Shown in pieces: positions 24,307-32,565 of a stretch of DNA of 36,800 nucleotides. The notes below the pieces were generated by a model that worked only from the letters and a program-made list of their open reading frames with translations, made no database searches and was not told the DNA's origin. The position numbers were made by a program, and so were the translations under genes. The DNA comes from DATMNI01 sp035570275 (lineage in GTDB: Bacteria > Acidobacteriota > Terriglobia > Bryobacterales > Bryobacteraceae). How positions within the stretch are numbered: position 1 is the first letter of the stretch; every line of letters starts with the position of its first letter. The stretch spans positions 1 through 36,800 of the forward strand of contig DATMNI010000010.1 of assembly GCA_035570275.1 (NCBI GenBank). Reading direction: 5' to 3'.

Positions 24307-24734
24307 CCCGCCCACCTGCAGGATCACCTCCATAATATCCCGCGCCGCCGCACCCAGATCTCAGTGTTCCACCGACTGCGGGAAGATTCCAGTTCCACTC
24401 ATATCCAGCCGCGTCCACGTCACCTGGGCGGTGGCCACCGGCGGAATCTACAAGCCTGCAACGATCCGCGGTATAACACGACGCGCTGTCTGGAACACCA
24501 GGGTCAGCTTTCGCAGCGCCGATCGCGGCGCTGCCTGGAACGTGCTGCCCGTCGGCGCGCCCAGCTTGCAGCCGGCAGTTGCGTTCGGATTTCGATTGCA
24601 ACGGCTACCTTGCTGCTGCGAGTCGGCGCGCCCGATGTGCGGACGGCGCTGTAAGTTGGCCGAGGTGCGATTGCCGGTCGCAGGTACTTCCGCGCATACC
24701 GGGGCGGTGAGCCAGGGCGGCGTGCTTATAAGTG
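24307..24734. other. Region without supported gene
   Basis: This lies between the convergent IPT/TIG and tyrS genes. Open frames cross it on both strands, but none has a start with a ribosome site or a known domain. The composition is coding-like, so decayed gene remnants are possible. Confidence 0.35.
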
Positions 24735-25934
24735 TTAAGGGACTGTAACCCTGCGCCAGTTCTTGCCCACTTGGATCACCATGTCGCCGACAGGGTTGGG
24801 CAGGATCAGCTCTTGCACGCGTTTCCCGTTGATTTCCACGGCGCCGGCTTTGATTTTGCGGGCGGCGTCGCCGACGGATTCGGCGAGGCCGACTTTGGCG
24901 AGCATCTTGTCGACGCGGATGCCGGTTTCCACGCGGACGCCATCGGGTAACGGCACGGTCTGCAGGTCGGCGGGGACTTCCTTGCGGCGGACGACGGCGT
25001 TGAATACTTCGGCCGCGCGGGCGGCATCGGCGGCGCAATGGAAGTCCGTGACGATGTGCTTGCCGAGCGCGATCTTGGCTTCCATCGGGTGCATGGTTTC
25101 CCGCAGGCGCGCGATTTCCGCCAGACTGGTGTCGGTGAGCAGTTCGTAGTAGCGCCACATCAGGGCGTCGCTGATCTGCATGACCTTGCGGAACATGACT
25201 TCGGGCGGTTCGGCGATGCCGATGTAGTTGCCGAGAGACTTCGACATTTTGTTGACGCCATCGAGGCCTTCCAGGATGGGGACGGTGGCCACGATCTGGG
25301 GAAGCTGTCCGAAATCCTTCTGGATTTCGCGGCCCACCAGCAGGTTGAATTTCTGGTCGGTGCCGCCCATTTCGACGTCGCACTCCAGAACGACGGAGTC
25401 GTAGGCCTGCGCCAGTGGATACACAAGCTCGTGCATGGAGATAGGCACGCCCTCTTTGAAGCGCTTGGCGAAATCGTCGCGCTCCAGGATACGGGCCACG
25501 GTGTACCTGGCGAAGAGGCGGATGAGGTCGAGGTACTTGAGCGGCTCCAGCCAATCGCCGTTGAAGCGGACTTCGGTTTTTTCGGGGTCGAGGATTTTGA
25601 AGACCTGGGCCTTGTAGGTCTCGGCGTTCTGGTTGATGGCCTCGCGGGTCATGGGCGGCCGGGTGACGTTGCGGCCGGAGGGGTCGCCGATCATGGCGGT
25701 CATATCGCCGATGAGGAAGATGACGGTGTGCCCGAGGTCCTGGAAGTGTTTCATCTTTCGCAGCAGCACGGTATGACCCAGGTGAAGGTCGGGCGAGGTG
25801 GGGTCAAAGCCCGCCTTGATGCGCAATTTGCGGCCGGTCCTGGCAGCCTGGATGAGGCGCTCCCGCAGGTCCTCTTCGCGGATGATCTCGGCCATGCCTT
25901 TGCGGATGTAAGTGAGTTGTTCGTCGAGTGTCAT
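24735..25934 (-). CDS. tyrS: Tyrosyl-tRNA synthetase
   Basis: This 399-residue cytoplasmic enzyme charges tRNA-Tyr. The start is the ATG at 25934 (MTLDEQLTYI); upstream in-frame sequence comes from a dispersed repeat and is not synthetase-like. Class I signatures are present: HLGH at 51-54 (the HIGH motif) in DPTSPDLHLGH, and KMSKS at 229-233. The tyrosine-binding region includes YPLAQAYDSVVLECDVEMGG followed by TDQKFNLL. The C-terminal S4 RNA-binding domain (about 330-399) contains RVDKMLAKVGLAESVGDAAR and VEINGKRV. Length and HLGH spelling fit the TyrZ-type bacterial TyrRS. It follows the miaB, nuclease and small-gene group on the same strand, separated by a repeat-filled gap. Confidence 0.95.
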   Translation of the reverse strand: MTLDEQLTYIRKGMAEIIREEDLRERLIQAARTGRKLRIKAGFDPTSPDLHLGHTVLLRKMKHFQDLGHTVIFLIGDMTAMIGDPSGRNVTRPPMTREAINQNAETYKAQVFKILDPEKTEVRFNGDWLEPLKYLDLIRLFARYTVARILERDDFAKRFKEGVPISMHELVYPLAQAYDSVVLECDVEMGGTDQKFNLLVGREIQKDFGQLPQIVATVPILEGLDGVNKMSKSLGNYIGIAEPPEVMFRKVMQISDALMWRYYELLTDTSLAEIARLRETMHPMEAKIALGKHIVTDFHCAADAARAAEVFNAVVRRKEVPADLQTVPLPDGVRVETGIRVDKMLAKVGLAESVGDAARKIKAGAVEINGKRVQELILPNPVGDMVIQVGKNWRRVTVP

Positions 25935-25965
25935 GGGGAAACCAGGTTGCAAGCAAAAAAAAACT

Positions 25966-26069
25966 AAGATTTCACGCAAAGACGCAAAGGAAAACAGGAA
26001 AAGCAAGAAGAACAAAGCCAAGGTTCTCTTTGTCTTCCTTTGCGACTTTGCGGCTTGGCGTGAAATCTT
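25966..26069. repeat. CGCAAAG-family hairpin element upstream of tyrS
   Basis: The ends AAGATTTCACGC (25966-25977) and GCGTGAAATCTT (26058-26069) are perfect 12-bp terminal inverted repeats; inside, CAAAGACGCAAAGG and CCTTTGCGACTTTGCGG extend the pairing. The arms match the pair at 10975/11385. The element fills most of the gap between tyrS and the gene before it. Confidence 0.85.
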
Positions 26070-26076
26070 GGGTTTT

Positions 26077-26382
26077 TCACGTCTCCGTCAATTGCAGCGC
26101 CTTCCTTAGATCGCCCGAGAAGCGTTGGATCGCCTCCACCTGTTCGGGAGCGGCGGCCACCTCGCTGCCTTTGGCGGCCAGTCGCGGCCGGCCTTCGCGC
26201 CAGACCAGATAGGCCAGACCATTTTCCGTCATCATGCCGGTGCTGCCCAGCGAGAGGCCGCCCTCGGCGCCGCGGCCGACCATCGCCACGCAGACGTCGC
26301 GCACGAAGACCGAGACGGCGGCGGATTCCGTGACCAACCCGATGCCGAAGCTCTGCAAACGCGCTTCAGTTTCGGGGGTCAC
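26077..26382 (-). CDS. Conserved small protein downstream of the bifunctional nuclease
   Basis: The product is 101 residues from a GTG at 26380-26382 whose last two bases overlap the TGA stop of the upstream nuclease gene (GTGA), a sign of translational coupling. The sequence has no signal peptide or membrane segment. Visible parts are a beta-rich core (GIGLVTESAAVSVFVRDVCV, GGLSLGSTGMMTENGLAYLV) and a basic C-terminus. I do not recognise a domain. Coupling with the nuclease suggests a related role or a stabilising partner. Confidence 0.65.
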   Translation of the reverse strand: MTPETEARLQSFGIGLVTESAAVSVFVRDVCVAMVGRGAEGGLSLGSTGMMTENGLAYLVWREGRPRLAAKGSEVAAAPEQVEAIQRFSGDLRKALQLTET

Positions 26383-26864
26383 ATCTTATATCGGCCCATG
26401 TCCTCGTCGTTGAGCCCTTCAAGCCAGCGCCGCAGTTCTTCGTTATTGACCTTGTCGGAAACGGTGGCGGCCAGTTTGGACGATTTGAGGACCGCGTCTT
26501 CGACGAAAATAGGGCAATCCAGGCGCAATGCCAGCGCCAGGGCGTCCGAGGGGCGGGAATCCACGCTGATCAGATCGCCATCGCGGTCCAACCAGATGAC
26601 GGCGTAAAACGTGTCGTCCTTGAGTTCACTTACCACCACTTTACGCAGGGACGTGCTCAGGCCCAGTAAAAGGCTCTTGATCAGGTCGTGGGTCATGGGC
26701 CTGGGGGTCGAAACCTTCTCGATCTCAAGGGCGATGGCGTTGGCCTCGTAGACACCTACCCAAATGGGGAGCACGGTGTTGCCATTCACATCCTTCAGGA
26801 TCACGATGGGCATATTGGTAACGGGATCCATCATGAGCCCGCGAATTTTCATTTCGACTTCCAT
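26379..26864 (-). CDS. Bifunctional nuclease family protein (DUF151)
   Basis: The product is 161 residues; the ATG at 26864 has GGGGAGGG 8 bases upstream and is preferred to a TTG at 26882. The BFN/DUF151 domain covers most of the protein: MKIRGLMMDPVTNMPIVILK, VLPIWVGVYEANAIALEIE, RPMTHDLIKSLL, ISVDSRPSDALALALR and the C-terminal NNEELRRWLEGLNDEDMGRY. Plant homologues have DNase and RNase activity, while bacterial ones are mostly uncharacterised. It lies 36 bases after miaB on the same strand and overlaps the next gene, so the three are probably one operon. Confidence 0.9.
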   Translation of the reverse strand: MEVEMKIRGLMMDPVTNMPIVILKDVNGNTVLPIWVGVYEANAIALEIEKVSTPRPMTHDLIKSLLLGLSTSLRKVVVSELKDDTFYAVIWLDRDGDLISVDSRPSDALALALRLDCPIFVEDAVLKSSKLAATVSDKVNNEELRRWLEGLNDEDMGRYKM

Positions 26865-26900
26865 TGGTGCGGCCCTCCCCAATCTGATTACACCACAGAA

Positions 26901-28271
26901 TTACACAACAGACGCGGACTCGCCCGTTACGCTCTCGCCCACCAGGGAGTTGGGGCCGGAGCGCGTGACACGCACGGGGAGGTAGGTGCCATTGAGGTCC
27001 CTGGCGGGGACGCCGGGGACGCCATCGGCGTCGTGGTGCGTGAAGTTGAGCGTGCGGTTGCAGGAGGTGCGGCCGATCCATTGCCCGAGCGACTGGTGGC
27101 GGCCTTCGACGAGGACTTCCTGGATGCCGCCGATCAACCCGGCGTTGTTGCGGATCTGGATGGCGCGCTGCTTTTCCTGGAGGATGAGCAGGCGGCGCTG
27201 TTTTTCGTCTTCCGGGATGCGGTCGCCCATTTCCAGCGCGGCGGTGTTGGGGCGCGGGGAATACTTGAAGCTGAAGAGCGAGGCATACTGCACCTCATCG
27301 AGCAGTTGCAGCGTCTCTTCGAAATCCTGTTCGGTCTCGCCGGGGAAGCCGACGATGATGTCGGTGGTCAGGGCGTACTTGCGCCTGGCGGTCTTGATCC
27401 ACTCGATGCGCCGCATGTAATCGTCGCGAGTGTAGAGCCGGTCCATGGCGGCGAGCACTCGGGTGGAACCGGACTGCACGGGCAGGTGGACATGGTCGCA
27501 GATAGCGGTGTTGGCGTCCATCGCGTCCACGATGCTTTTGACAAAATCGCGCGGGTGCGAGGTGGTGTAGCGGACACGGCGGATGCCGGGAACTTCGGCG
27601 ACGCGGGCCAGGAGTCCGGCGAAATCCCAGCCCGCGGGGGAGGGGTCGCGATAGCTGTTGACGTTCTGTCCCAGCAATTGAATTTCGGTGTAGCCATCGG
27701 CGGCCAGGCGGCCGGCCTCGGCCATGACGCTTTGGCTGGTGCGGCTGCGTTCGGGGCCGCGGGTGAAGGGGACCACGCAGTAGGCGCAGTGTTTGTCGCA
27801 GCCTTCGATGATGGTGATATAGGCGCGGTGGGGGTTGTCGCGCCGGGTGAACGGGGTGTCAAAGGTTTCGTCGGTGTCCAGGCTCAGCCCGGTGACGCGG
27901 CGATTACCGGCTTCCAGTTGGACCAGCATCTCGCCCAGGCGCGTGTAACTGGCGGACCCGGCGACGAGGGAGACGTGCGGGGCGCGGTCGAAAATCTTTT
28001 CGCCTTCCTGCTGGGCCACGCAGCCGAGCACGCCGAAGATTTTGCCCTTGCCGGCCTCGCGTTTGAAGTTCTGCAGGCGGTTGAAGACCTTCTGTTCGGC
28101 CTTGTCGCGAATGCTGCACGTGTTGTAGAGGACAAGGTGGGCGTCTTCGGGCGTAGGGACTTGCGCATAGCCCTCGGCCATGAGGGTGCCAATGACTTTT
28201 TCGGAGTCGTGCACGTTCATCTGGCAGCCGAATGTTTCGAGGTAGAAGGTTTTCCCAGGCACTGGTTCCAT
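26901..28271 (-). CDS. miaB: tRNA-2-methylthio-N6-dimethylallyladenosine synthase MiaB
   Basis: A 456-residue radical-SAM methylthiotransferase that adds the 2-methylthio group to isopentenyl-A37 of tRNAs. The start is the ATG at 28271 (MEPVPGKTFYLETFGCQMN); the frame stays open upstream, but that extra sequence is low-complexity and repeat-like. The UPF0004 domain has the three auxiliary-cluster cysteines Cys16, Cys52 and Cys84. The radical-SAM motif CDKHCAYC holds Cys158, Cys162 and Cys165. TTSHPRDF and HVHLPVQSGS are typical MiaB strands, and the TRAM domain is near 380-445 (VLVEG, GRTSCNRTLNF). The product is complete. It is first in the minus-strand group that continues with the nuclease gene. 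Confidence 0.95.
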   Translation of the reverse strand: MEPVPGKTFYLETFGCQMNVHDSEKVIGTLMAEGYAQVPTPEDAHLVLYNTCSIRDKAEQKVFNRLQNFKREAGKGKIFGVLGCVAQQEGEKIFDRAPHVSLVAGSASYTRLGEMLVQLEAGNRRVTGLSLDTDETFDTPFTRRDNPHRAYITIIEGCDKHCAYCVVPFTRGPERSRTSQSVMAEAGRLAADGYTEIQLLGQNVNSYRDPSPAGWDFAGLLARVAEVPGIRRVRYTTSHPRDFVKSIVDAMDANTAICDHVHLPVQSGSTRVLAAMDRLYTRDDYMRRIEWIKTARRKYALTTDIIVGFPGETEQDFEETLQLLDEVQYASLFSFKYSPRPNTAALEMGDRIPEDEKQRRLLILQEKQRAIQIRNNAGLIGGIQEVLVEGRHQSLGQWIGRTSCNRTLNFTHHDADGVPGVPARDLNGTYLPVRVTRSGPNSLVGESVTGESASVV

Positions 28272-28597
28272 TGTAGTGTAGCCGGGGAATGGGATGGGGG
28301 AGAGGCCGGGGGCCCCGGGGCCGGGGTCCGTACCGATGTATAGGGCGGCCGCCGACCTCCGAAGATTTTTCAGCCCGCCCAGGCAGTCCCCGCCCACCCC
28401 CCGGCAGTTTCCCGCCAGGTCCCTTCCAAACGGCGCAAGGCTCAACACCATCGCCCGTGAGGTGTCCTCGATCGAGTCGAACGGCGTCGCAACGGACATC
28501 GCGTTAGCGCGTTTACTTTCCTTTACAACCGTTCCGGCCAGGCGCAATTCGCGAGAGTGTTTTTGGCCGGATGGATGTATGATTGGAGGTGAAGAGT
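28272..28597. other. Intergenic region with G-rich stretch
   Basis: Between the divergent miaB and coiled-coil genes lies a G-run cluster (about 28286-28326, with GGGGG and GGGG runs) and a C-rich stretch near 28375-28410. No gene is supported. GGAGGTG at 28585-28591 is the ribosome site of the plus-strand gene. Confidence 0.4.
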
Positions 28598-28867
28598 ATG
28601 GACAATGGCAACGAACCCGCAACCAGGCAGGATATCGCCGAGATCCGCATCGAAATGAAGGCAATGGAGGATCGGCTGATTGAAGCCTTCCGCGACTCGC
28701 AGACAGAACTGCTGAAGGCGTTCTACAGCTTCACGGAATCGAACCGCCACCGCGTTACCCAGCTCGAAGGGAATCAGGGCGCACTCATCACGCGTGTCGG
28801 AACGCTCGAAGACCGAATGACCGAACTCGAACGCAGAGTGATATTCCCGGATCATCCCACGCAATAA
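28598..28867 (+). CDS. Small coiled-coil protein, unknown function
   Basis: The product is 89 residues. The ATG at 28598 has an unusually strong ribosome site, GGAGGTG at 28585-28591 with 6-base spacing. The sequence is highly charged, with heptad-like repeats from about 8 to 80: RQDIAEIRIEMKAMEDRLIE, QTELLKAFYSF, RVTQLEGNQGALITRVGTLE and DRMTELERRV. This predicts one long coiled coil, probably oligomeric. It has no signal peptide or membrane helix. Similar short coiled-coil proteins are common in acidobacteria, but I cannot name a function. AT-rich DNA with promoter-like boxes follows. Confidence 0.7.
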   Translation: MDNGNEPATRQDIAEIRIEMKAMEDRLIEAFRDSQTELLKAFYSFTESNRHRVTQLEGNQGALITRVGTLEDRMTELERRVIFPDHPTQ

Positions 28868-29508
28868 GCCCGGCCCACCACCCCAAAAAACTGGATAAGG
28901 AATCGCTAAACGTCATCACGTGTTGACGAAGTATGAATTGATCGTGTAATATAAATAATAGTAAAGCACCTTTAAATCGATAATAGAGGCAAGCACAGCA
29001 TGTGGTATTTTTCTCCATCCAACAGCCCGCAAGGCCGGGTATCGCCCATCCAGATGGTGGCGAGCGTCGAGACAGATCTCCCAACCGGGCGCGTGGTTGC
29101 AGCGGAGCGCTCCTTTGAGCCGGACTTTTCCCTGGACACGATCCCCGGCGTCCATCCAGCCAGGGCTGCGACCGCTGGCGGGCCGGGCACGGAGTACTGG
29201 CTGCCCTGAATCCGGCTCCCCTGAATCCGCATAGTGCATTCTGGCTGGGATGACCGCCCAACCAGACGCGCTATGGTTAGCTTTAGCGACCCATCGGCCC
29301 GTGAGTTGTACCAGCAACTGCTGGCTGCTCTTCAGCCCCGGGCCGTTTTTTCAGTCAGCGTTGTAGAAAACCTCCATCCCTCGGGTTCTGGTGCGAAGCG
29401 ATATCGACGCCGAACTCCCCGGTTGGGCTTGGCGGCGCTCACGAACTCCGCGGCTGAATCCACCTACCTTTACACTCAGGCTCACATCCAGGTGGCTACA
29501 TCCGGGGC
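28868..29508. other. Region between coiled-coil gene and metalloprotease
   Basis: An AT-rich patch with a promoter (28923-28952) leads into a 69-codon frame at 29000-29209 (AGAGG about 10 bases before its ATG). The frame has no known domain, so it may be a small protein, a decayed gene or an RNA. A further start at 29275 (MVSFSDPSARELYQQLLAAL) soon runs into the antisense of the metalloprotease gene and is not convincing. Confidence 0.35.
28923..28952 (+). promoter_or_regulatory. Putative sigma-70 promoter in AT-rich patch
   Basis: TTGACG (28923-28928) and TAATAT (28947-28952) are 18 bases apart, in a stretch far richer in A and T than its surroundings. Transcription would start near 28960, about 40 bases before the ATG at 29000. 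Confidence 0.45.
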
Positions 29509-32202
29509 CTACATCCATGGCCCGCCGGCCCACGCCCAAGAGTCCGGATGCGCCTCGCTCCAGGTGCACATGGGCACCGGCGCCAGCCAGTCCATCCCCG
29601 GGTCGCCACCGATGGGCGCACCGGGCGGCGCTTCTGCCACCGGCATCACCCGCATGGTTTCGGCCGGCCGCTCCAGGAAACGCTTAATGTCAGAGGCCAG
29701 CAACGAATGCTGGGCTTGTTCCGCCTCGCCCTGAACTGCATCGGACCGCAGCCGCGCGGCCAGTTTGCCGAGTTTCCAGGCCGCGATGGCCCGCACCTGC
29801 CCGTTGGGCGCGCCCGCCGCCAGCCACATGGTGCGGTCCACCAGCACCCGTTCCTCGGCCCGCCGGATTTCAGCTTCGTACGGCGACGCCACCGGCGCAT
29901 CGAAGGTCGCCTTCGTCAGCCGGTCGATCACCTCTTCCAGGCCGGGCAGCGCGGGGTCCACCGCGTGCTGCGCCACCATCCGCGCGGCCCGATCCAGTTC
30001 CAGGGTGAAACCAATGGTTACATCCGCCGCCACCGCGCCGGGCGTGATCGGGTCGAAGCCATCGCCGGTGGTGCGCGGGAATAGCTCGCGGTGGCGGCCA
30101 AATCCCGGCGGCCGCGGGGGAATCGCGTCCAACACCTGCCTGGGGATCGCCAGTTCCGCGGGCTTCAGCGTACCGGCTAGCGCGTCCAACGCCTGGCGCT
30201 GATGGGCCGCCGTTTCCCATTTCACCGGAGTTCTGCCATCGCCGCGCATGCCGTAAATGTAATCGATGCCGGCCACCATCGAGGCCGCCGATTCCACCGA
30301 GTAGCGGTGGTACATGTAGACCGGCACCAGCGGCTCTTCGATGGTGGCCATAGGCGCGCCGTTGCGGATGGTGCGCTCGCCCAGCCGGTTCAGCGCTGCG
30401 CGGCGGATCTTCATGATGCGGTTCAGCTCGTCGGCCTGGTTCACGCCGTTCGACCACTGATCCACCCGGGGATGCGCGTTGGTGTCCTGGTTGGTCATGT
30501 AGCGCAGGTCCTGGGCCCAGGCGTCGTCCAGGATCTTCGCCAGCGCCGCCGGCTCGTCGCCCTTGGGCAGCACGCGGTAGCCGTAGTCGATCGCCACTTT
30601 GTCCCAATCGCCGATGCGTTGCGGGTAGGCCTGGGAAAGATCGATGGTCCCGTCCTCCTTCAGCTTCTCCTGCGGGTGCGGATAGTCCATCACGGAAATC
30701 CAGCCCTTGGTGCTGTCGTAGTAATTGTGGCCGAGCCCGAGCGTGTGGCCCACCTCATGCGCCGCAAGCTGGCGGATGCGCGCCAGCGCCGTCTGGTAAA
30801 GGATGTCGGGCTTCTCGGTTCCGTTGGTGTACGGCGAAAGCAGCCCCTCGAAGATCAGATAATCCTGGCGGTCGCGCAGCGATCCCAGCGTTACCGTAGC
30901 CTTGACGATCTCGCCCGTGCGCGGGTCGGAGACCGTCCCACCGCTGCTCCAGCCGCGCGTGGAGCGGTGCACCCAGTTGATCATGTTGTAACGGATGTCC
31001 ATCGGGTCGGCGCCCTCCGGCAGCACCGCCACCTGGAAGCCGTTGCGGAAACCGGCGGCTTCAAACGCCTGGTTCCACCAGCTTGCGCCTTCCACCAGCG
31101 CCTTCCTGACATCCTCGGGCGCGCCCGGGTCCACCCAGTATTGGATTGGCTTCACTGCCTCGCTCATAGCGGCGTTCGGGTCTTTTTTCTCCAGCCGGTG
31201 GCGGTGGACGAATCGCTTCATCATGGGCTCGCCGATGGGCACGCTGTAATCGACGTAGCTCAGCCCGCCATAACCGGCGCGTGGATCGTCATAACGCGGC
31301 GTGTAGTGGGGGTCCGGCAGCGCGACCAGGGAATAGTGCTCGCGCAACGTCACGGCCTCCGCCGTGGGGGTCACGCTGGCGACGGTGCCGGAAAACAGTC
31401 CGCCGCCGAATGCGCCGCCACCTCGGCCCCCGCGTCCGCCCGCCGCAGCCCCGGGAGCGATGACTATAATCGCCGGGGGTCCCTGGGCAGGCCCGCCAGC
31501 TCCGCCGCCACGGCCTCCGGCAGCCTCGTTGACAAAGGTGAGGGTGACTTCGATCTCGGTATTCTTCGGGAACGCTTTGGTGCGCGGCAGGTAGAAAGCG
31601 CTGCGGGTGCGATCCACCCGGTAGGCCGCGGCCGCCCCGCCACCGCCCGCGGCGCCCGCCCCGCCGCCGAGCGCGTTACCCGCGCCATGGCCGTCGCGCA
31701 AGAGAAAATCCGTAGCATCCACCAGGACGCGGCCGTTACTTTCCGCCGTCACCGTGAACCCCCACAGCACCGACTTCGCAAACGAATCCTCCACCGACTT
31801 CCGTTCCGCCGCGTTGGCGCTGGACGAACGGAACGATTCGTTGCCCTGCACCAGCAGCACCCTCGGCCCGACGCGCTGAAACTCGACCACCTTGCCGCCG
31901 CCTTCCTGGCCGCGGTCGAGGCCGATATCGTTGGAACCCAGGCCGGCCGCCAGTCCGGTTGCGTAGAGGAACTCCGTATCGAACTGCGGAATCTCCAGCA
32001 GCAGGTATCCGGTTCGCTCTTCCCAATAGAGCGGAAAGTAGCCGTCCATTTTCTGCAGGCCGGCGGTACGTTCTTCAATGGTAGGGGTGCGTGCGGGAAT
32101 GGCCCCGCCTGCGCCGCCCCGGCCCTGAGCTTCAAGCGCTGGCGGCACAAAAATCGACCCCATACAAAAAACGGCTGCCATCGCAGCGGAGACTCGTGAC
32201 AT
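29509..32202 (-). CDS. Exported zinc-dependent metalloprotease (DUF5117/DUF4953 type)
   Basis: An 897-residue protein. The ATG at 32202 has GAGGGG about 9 bases upstream, and the signal peptide covers about 1-25 (AAVFCMGSIFVPPALEA). An N-terminal DUF5117-like region starts near 50 (GYFPLYWEERTGYLLLEI, FLYATGLAAGLGSNDIGLDR). It is interrupted by two Gly/Ala-rich inserts near 175-195 and 230-270. The protease core has the extended zinc motif HEVGHTLGLGH: His482, Glu483, His486 and His492, followed by VMDYPHP, the likely Met-turn. Relatives are secreted zincins of acidobacteria and bacteroidetes. It probably degrades extracellular protein or processes surface proteins. The Gly-rich inserts look like lineage-specific loop expansions. 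Confidence 0.9.
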   Translation of the reverse strand: MSRVSAAMAAVFCMGSIFVPPALEAQGRGGAGGAIPARTPTIEERTAGLQKMDGYFPLYWEERTGYLLLEIPQFDTEFLYATGLAAGLGSNDIGLDRGQEGGGKVVEFQRVGPRVLLVQGNESFRSSSANAAERKSVEDSFAKSVLWGFTVTAESNGRVLVDATDFLLRDGHGAGNALGGGAGAAGGGGAAAAYRVDRTRSAFYLPRTKAFPKNTEIEVTLTFVNEAAGGRGGGAGGPAQGPPAIIVIAPGAAAGGRGGRGGGAFGGGLFSGTVASVTPTAEAVTLREHYSLVALPDPHYTPRYDDPRAGYGGLSYVDYSVPIGEPMMKRFVHRHRLEKKDPNAAMSEAVKPIQYWVDPGAPEDVRKALVEGASWWNQAFEAAGFRNGFQVAVLPEGADPMDIRYNMINWVHRSTRGWSSGGTVSDPRTGEIVKATVTLGSLRDRQDYLIFEGLLSPYTNGTEKPDILYQTALARIRQLAAHEVGHTLGLGHNYYDSTKGWISVMDYPHPQEKLKEDGTIDLSQAYPQRIGDWDKVAIDYGYRVLPKGDEPAALAKILDDAWAQDLRYMTNQDTNAHPRVDQWSNGVNQADELNRIMKIRRAALNRLGERTIRNGAPMATIEEPLVPVYMYHRYSVESAASMVAGIDYIYGMRGDGRTPVKWETAAHQRQALDALAGTLKPAELAIPRQVLDAIPPRPPGFGRHRELFPRTTGDGFDPITPGAVAADVTIGFTLELDRAARMVAQHAVDPALPGLEEVIDRLTKATFDAPVASPYEAEIRRAEERVLVDRTMWLAAGAPNGQVRAIAAWKLGKLAARLRSDAVQGEAEQAQHSLLASDIKRFLERPAETMRVMPVAEAPPGAPIGGDPGMDWLAPVPMCTWSEAHPDSWAWAGGPWM

Positions 32203-32250
32203 ATACGGAAACCCCTCAGGGTTATTGTATAGGAGGATACGGAAAGGCGA

Positions 32251-32301
32251 GGAAGAAGGAAGAAGGAAGAAGACAGGAGTCAGGAGTCAGGAGTCAGGAG
32301 T
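32251..32301. repeat. Tandem GGAAGAA and CAGGAGT microsatellites
   Basis: Three GGAAGAA units (32251-32271) are followed by four perfect CAGGAGT units (32274-32301). The array lies upstream of the metalloprotease start and has no spacers, so it is slippage-prone simple sequence and not CRISPR. Confidence 0.9.
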
Positions 32302-32517
32302 CGGAATCCGGACTCGCGGGGATGGGCGGCGAACATGCCCAGGCGGTCGATATCGCCCCAAAAAACCGGCCGTATACGCGCGGGGCCACTGGCGGTCCCT
32401 CGCCGATCATGGGTGGCCGCATGCGCCTGCAAAACCCCATCGGCGAAACCGCCGGTAAGTTGAAATTGCTGGACATGCAGATGAAGATCTAGGCCCGCGC
32501 GGCAGTCGGCGTGGAAG
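32302..32517. other. Intergenic region
   Basis: There is no recognisable gene. A plus-strand frame ending LKLLDMQMKI at about 32492 may be the tail of a lost gene, but it lacks a start and a family match. Confidence 0.35.
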
Positions 32518-32555
32518 AAAAAACCCTGACAGGCCACACAAAACGATGGCCTGTC
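32518..32555 (-). terminator. Rho-independent terminator of the beta-propeller-like gene
   Basis: Read on the minus strand, a perfect 9-bp stem GACAGGCCA (32555-32547) and TGGCCTGTC (32536-32528) with a 10-base loop is followed by AGGG and a run of six T. It begins 10 bases after the stop codon at 32566. Confidence 0.75.
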
Positions 32556-32565
32556 CTACCGTCAC

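Noticed and set aside
26688..28343. A 551-codon plus-strand frame
   Set aside because: It is antisense to miaB and the nuclease gene; no known domain and Gly/Val/Ala/Asp-rich composition typical of a shadow frame.
28272..28664. N-terminal extension of miaB by about 130 codons
   Set aside because: MiaB homologues begin at the KTFYLETFGCQMN region; the extra sequence is G/C-run and repeat material and overlaps the start of the coiled-coil gene.
29275..29734. Plus-strand gene starting MVSFSDPSARELYQQLL
   Set aside because: Only about 30 residues look protein-like; the rest is antisense to the end of the metalloprotease.
30202..32199. A 665-codon plus-strand frame
   Set aside because: It mirrors the metalloprotease gene with its intact zinc motif; the product is low-complexity and Arg/His-rich with no domain.
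32251..32301. Possible CRISPR array
   Set aside because: The units are 7 bases long and directly adjacent with no spacers; this is a microsatellite.
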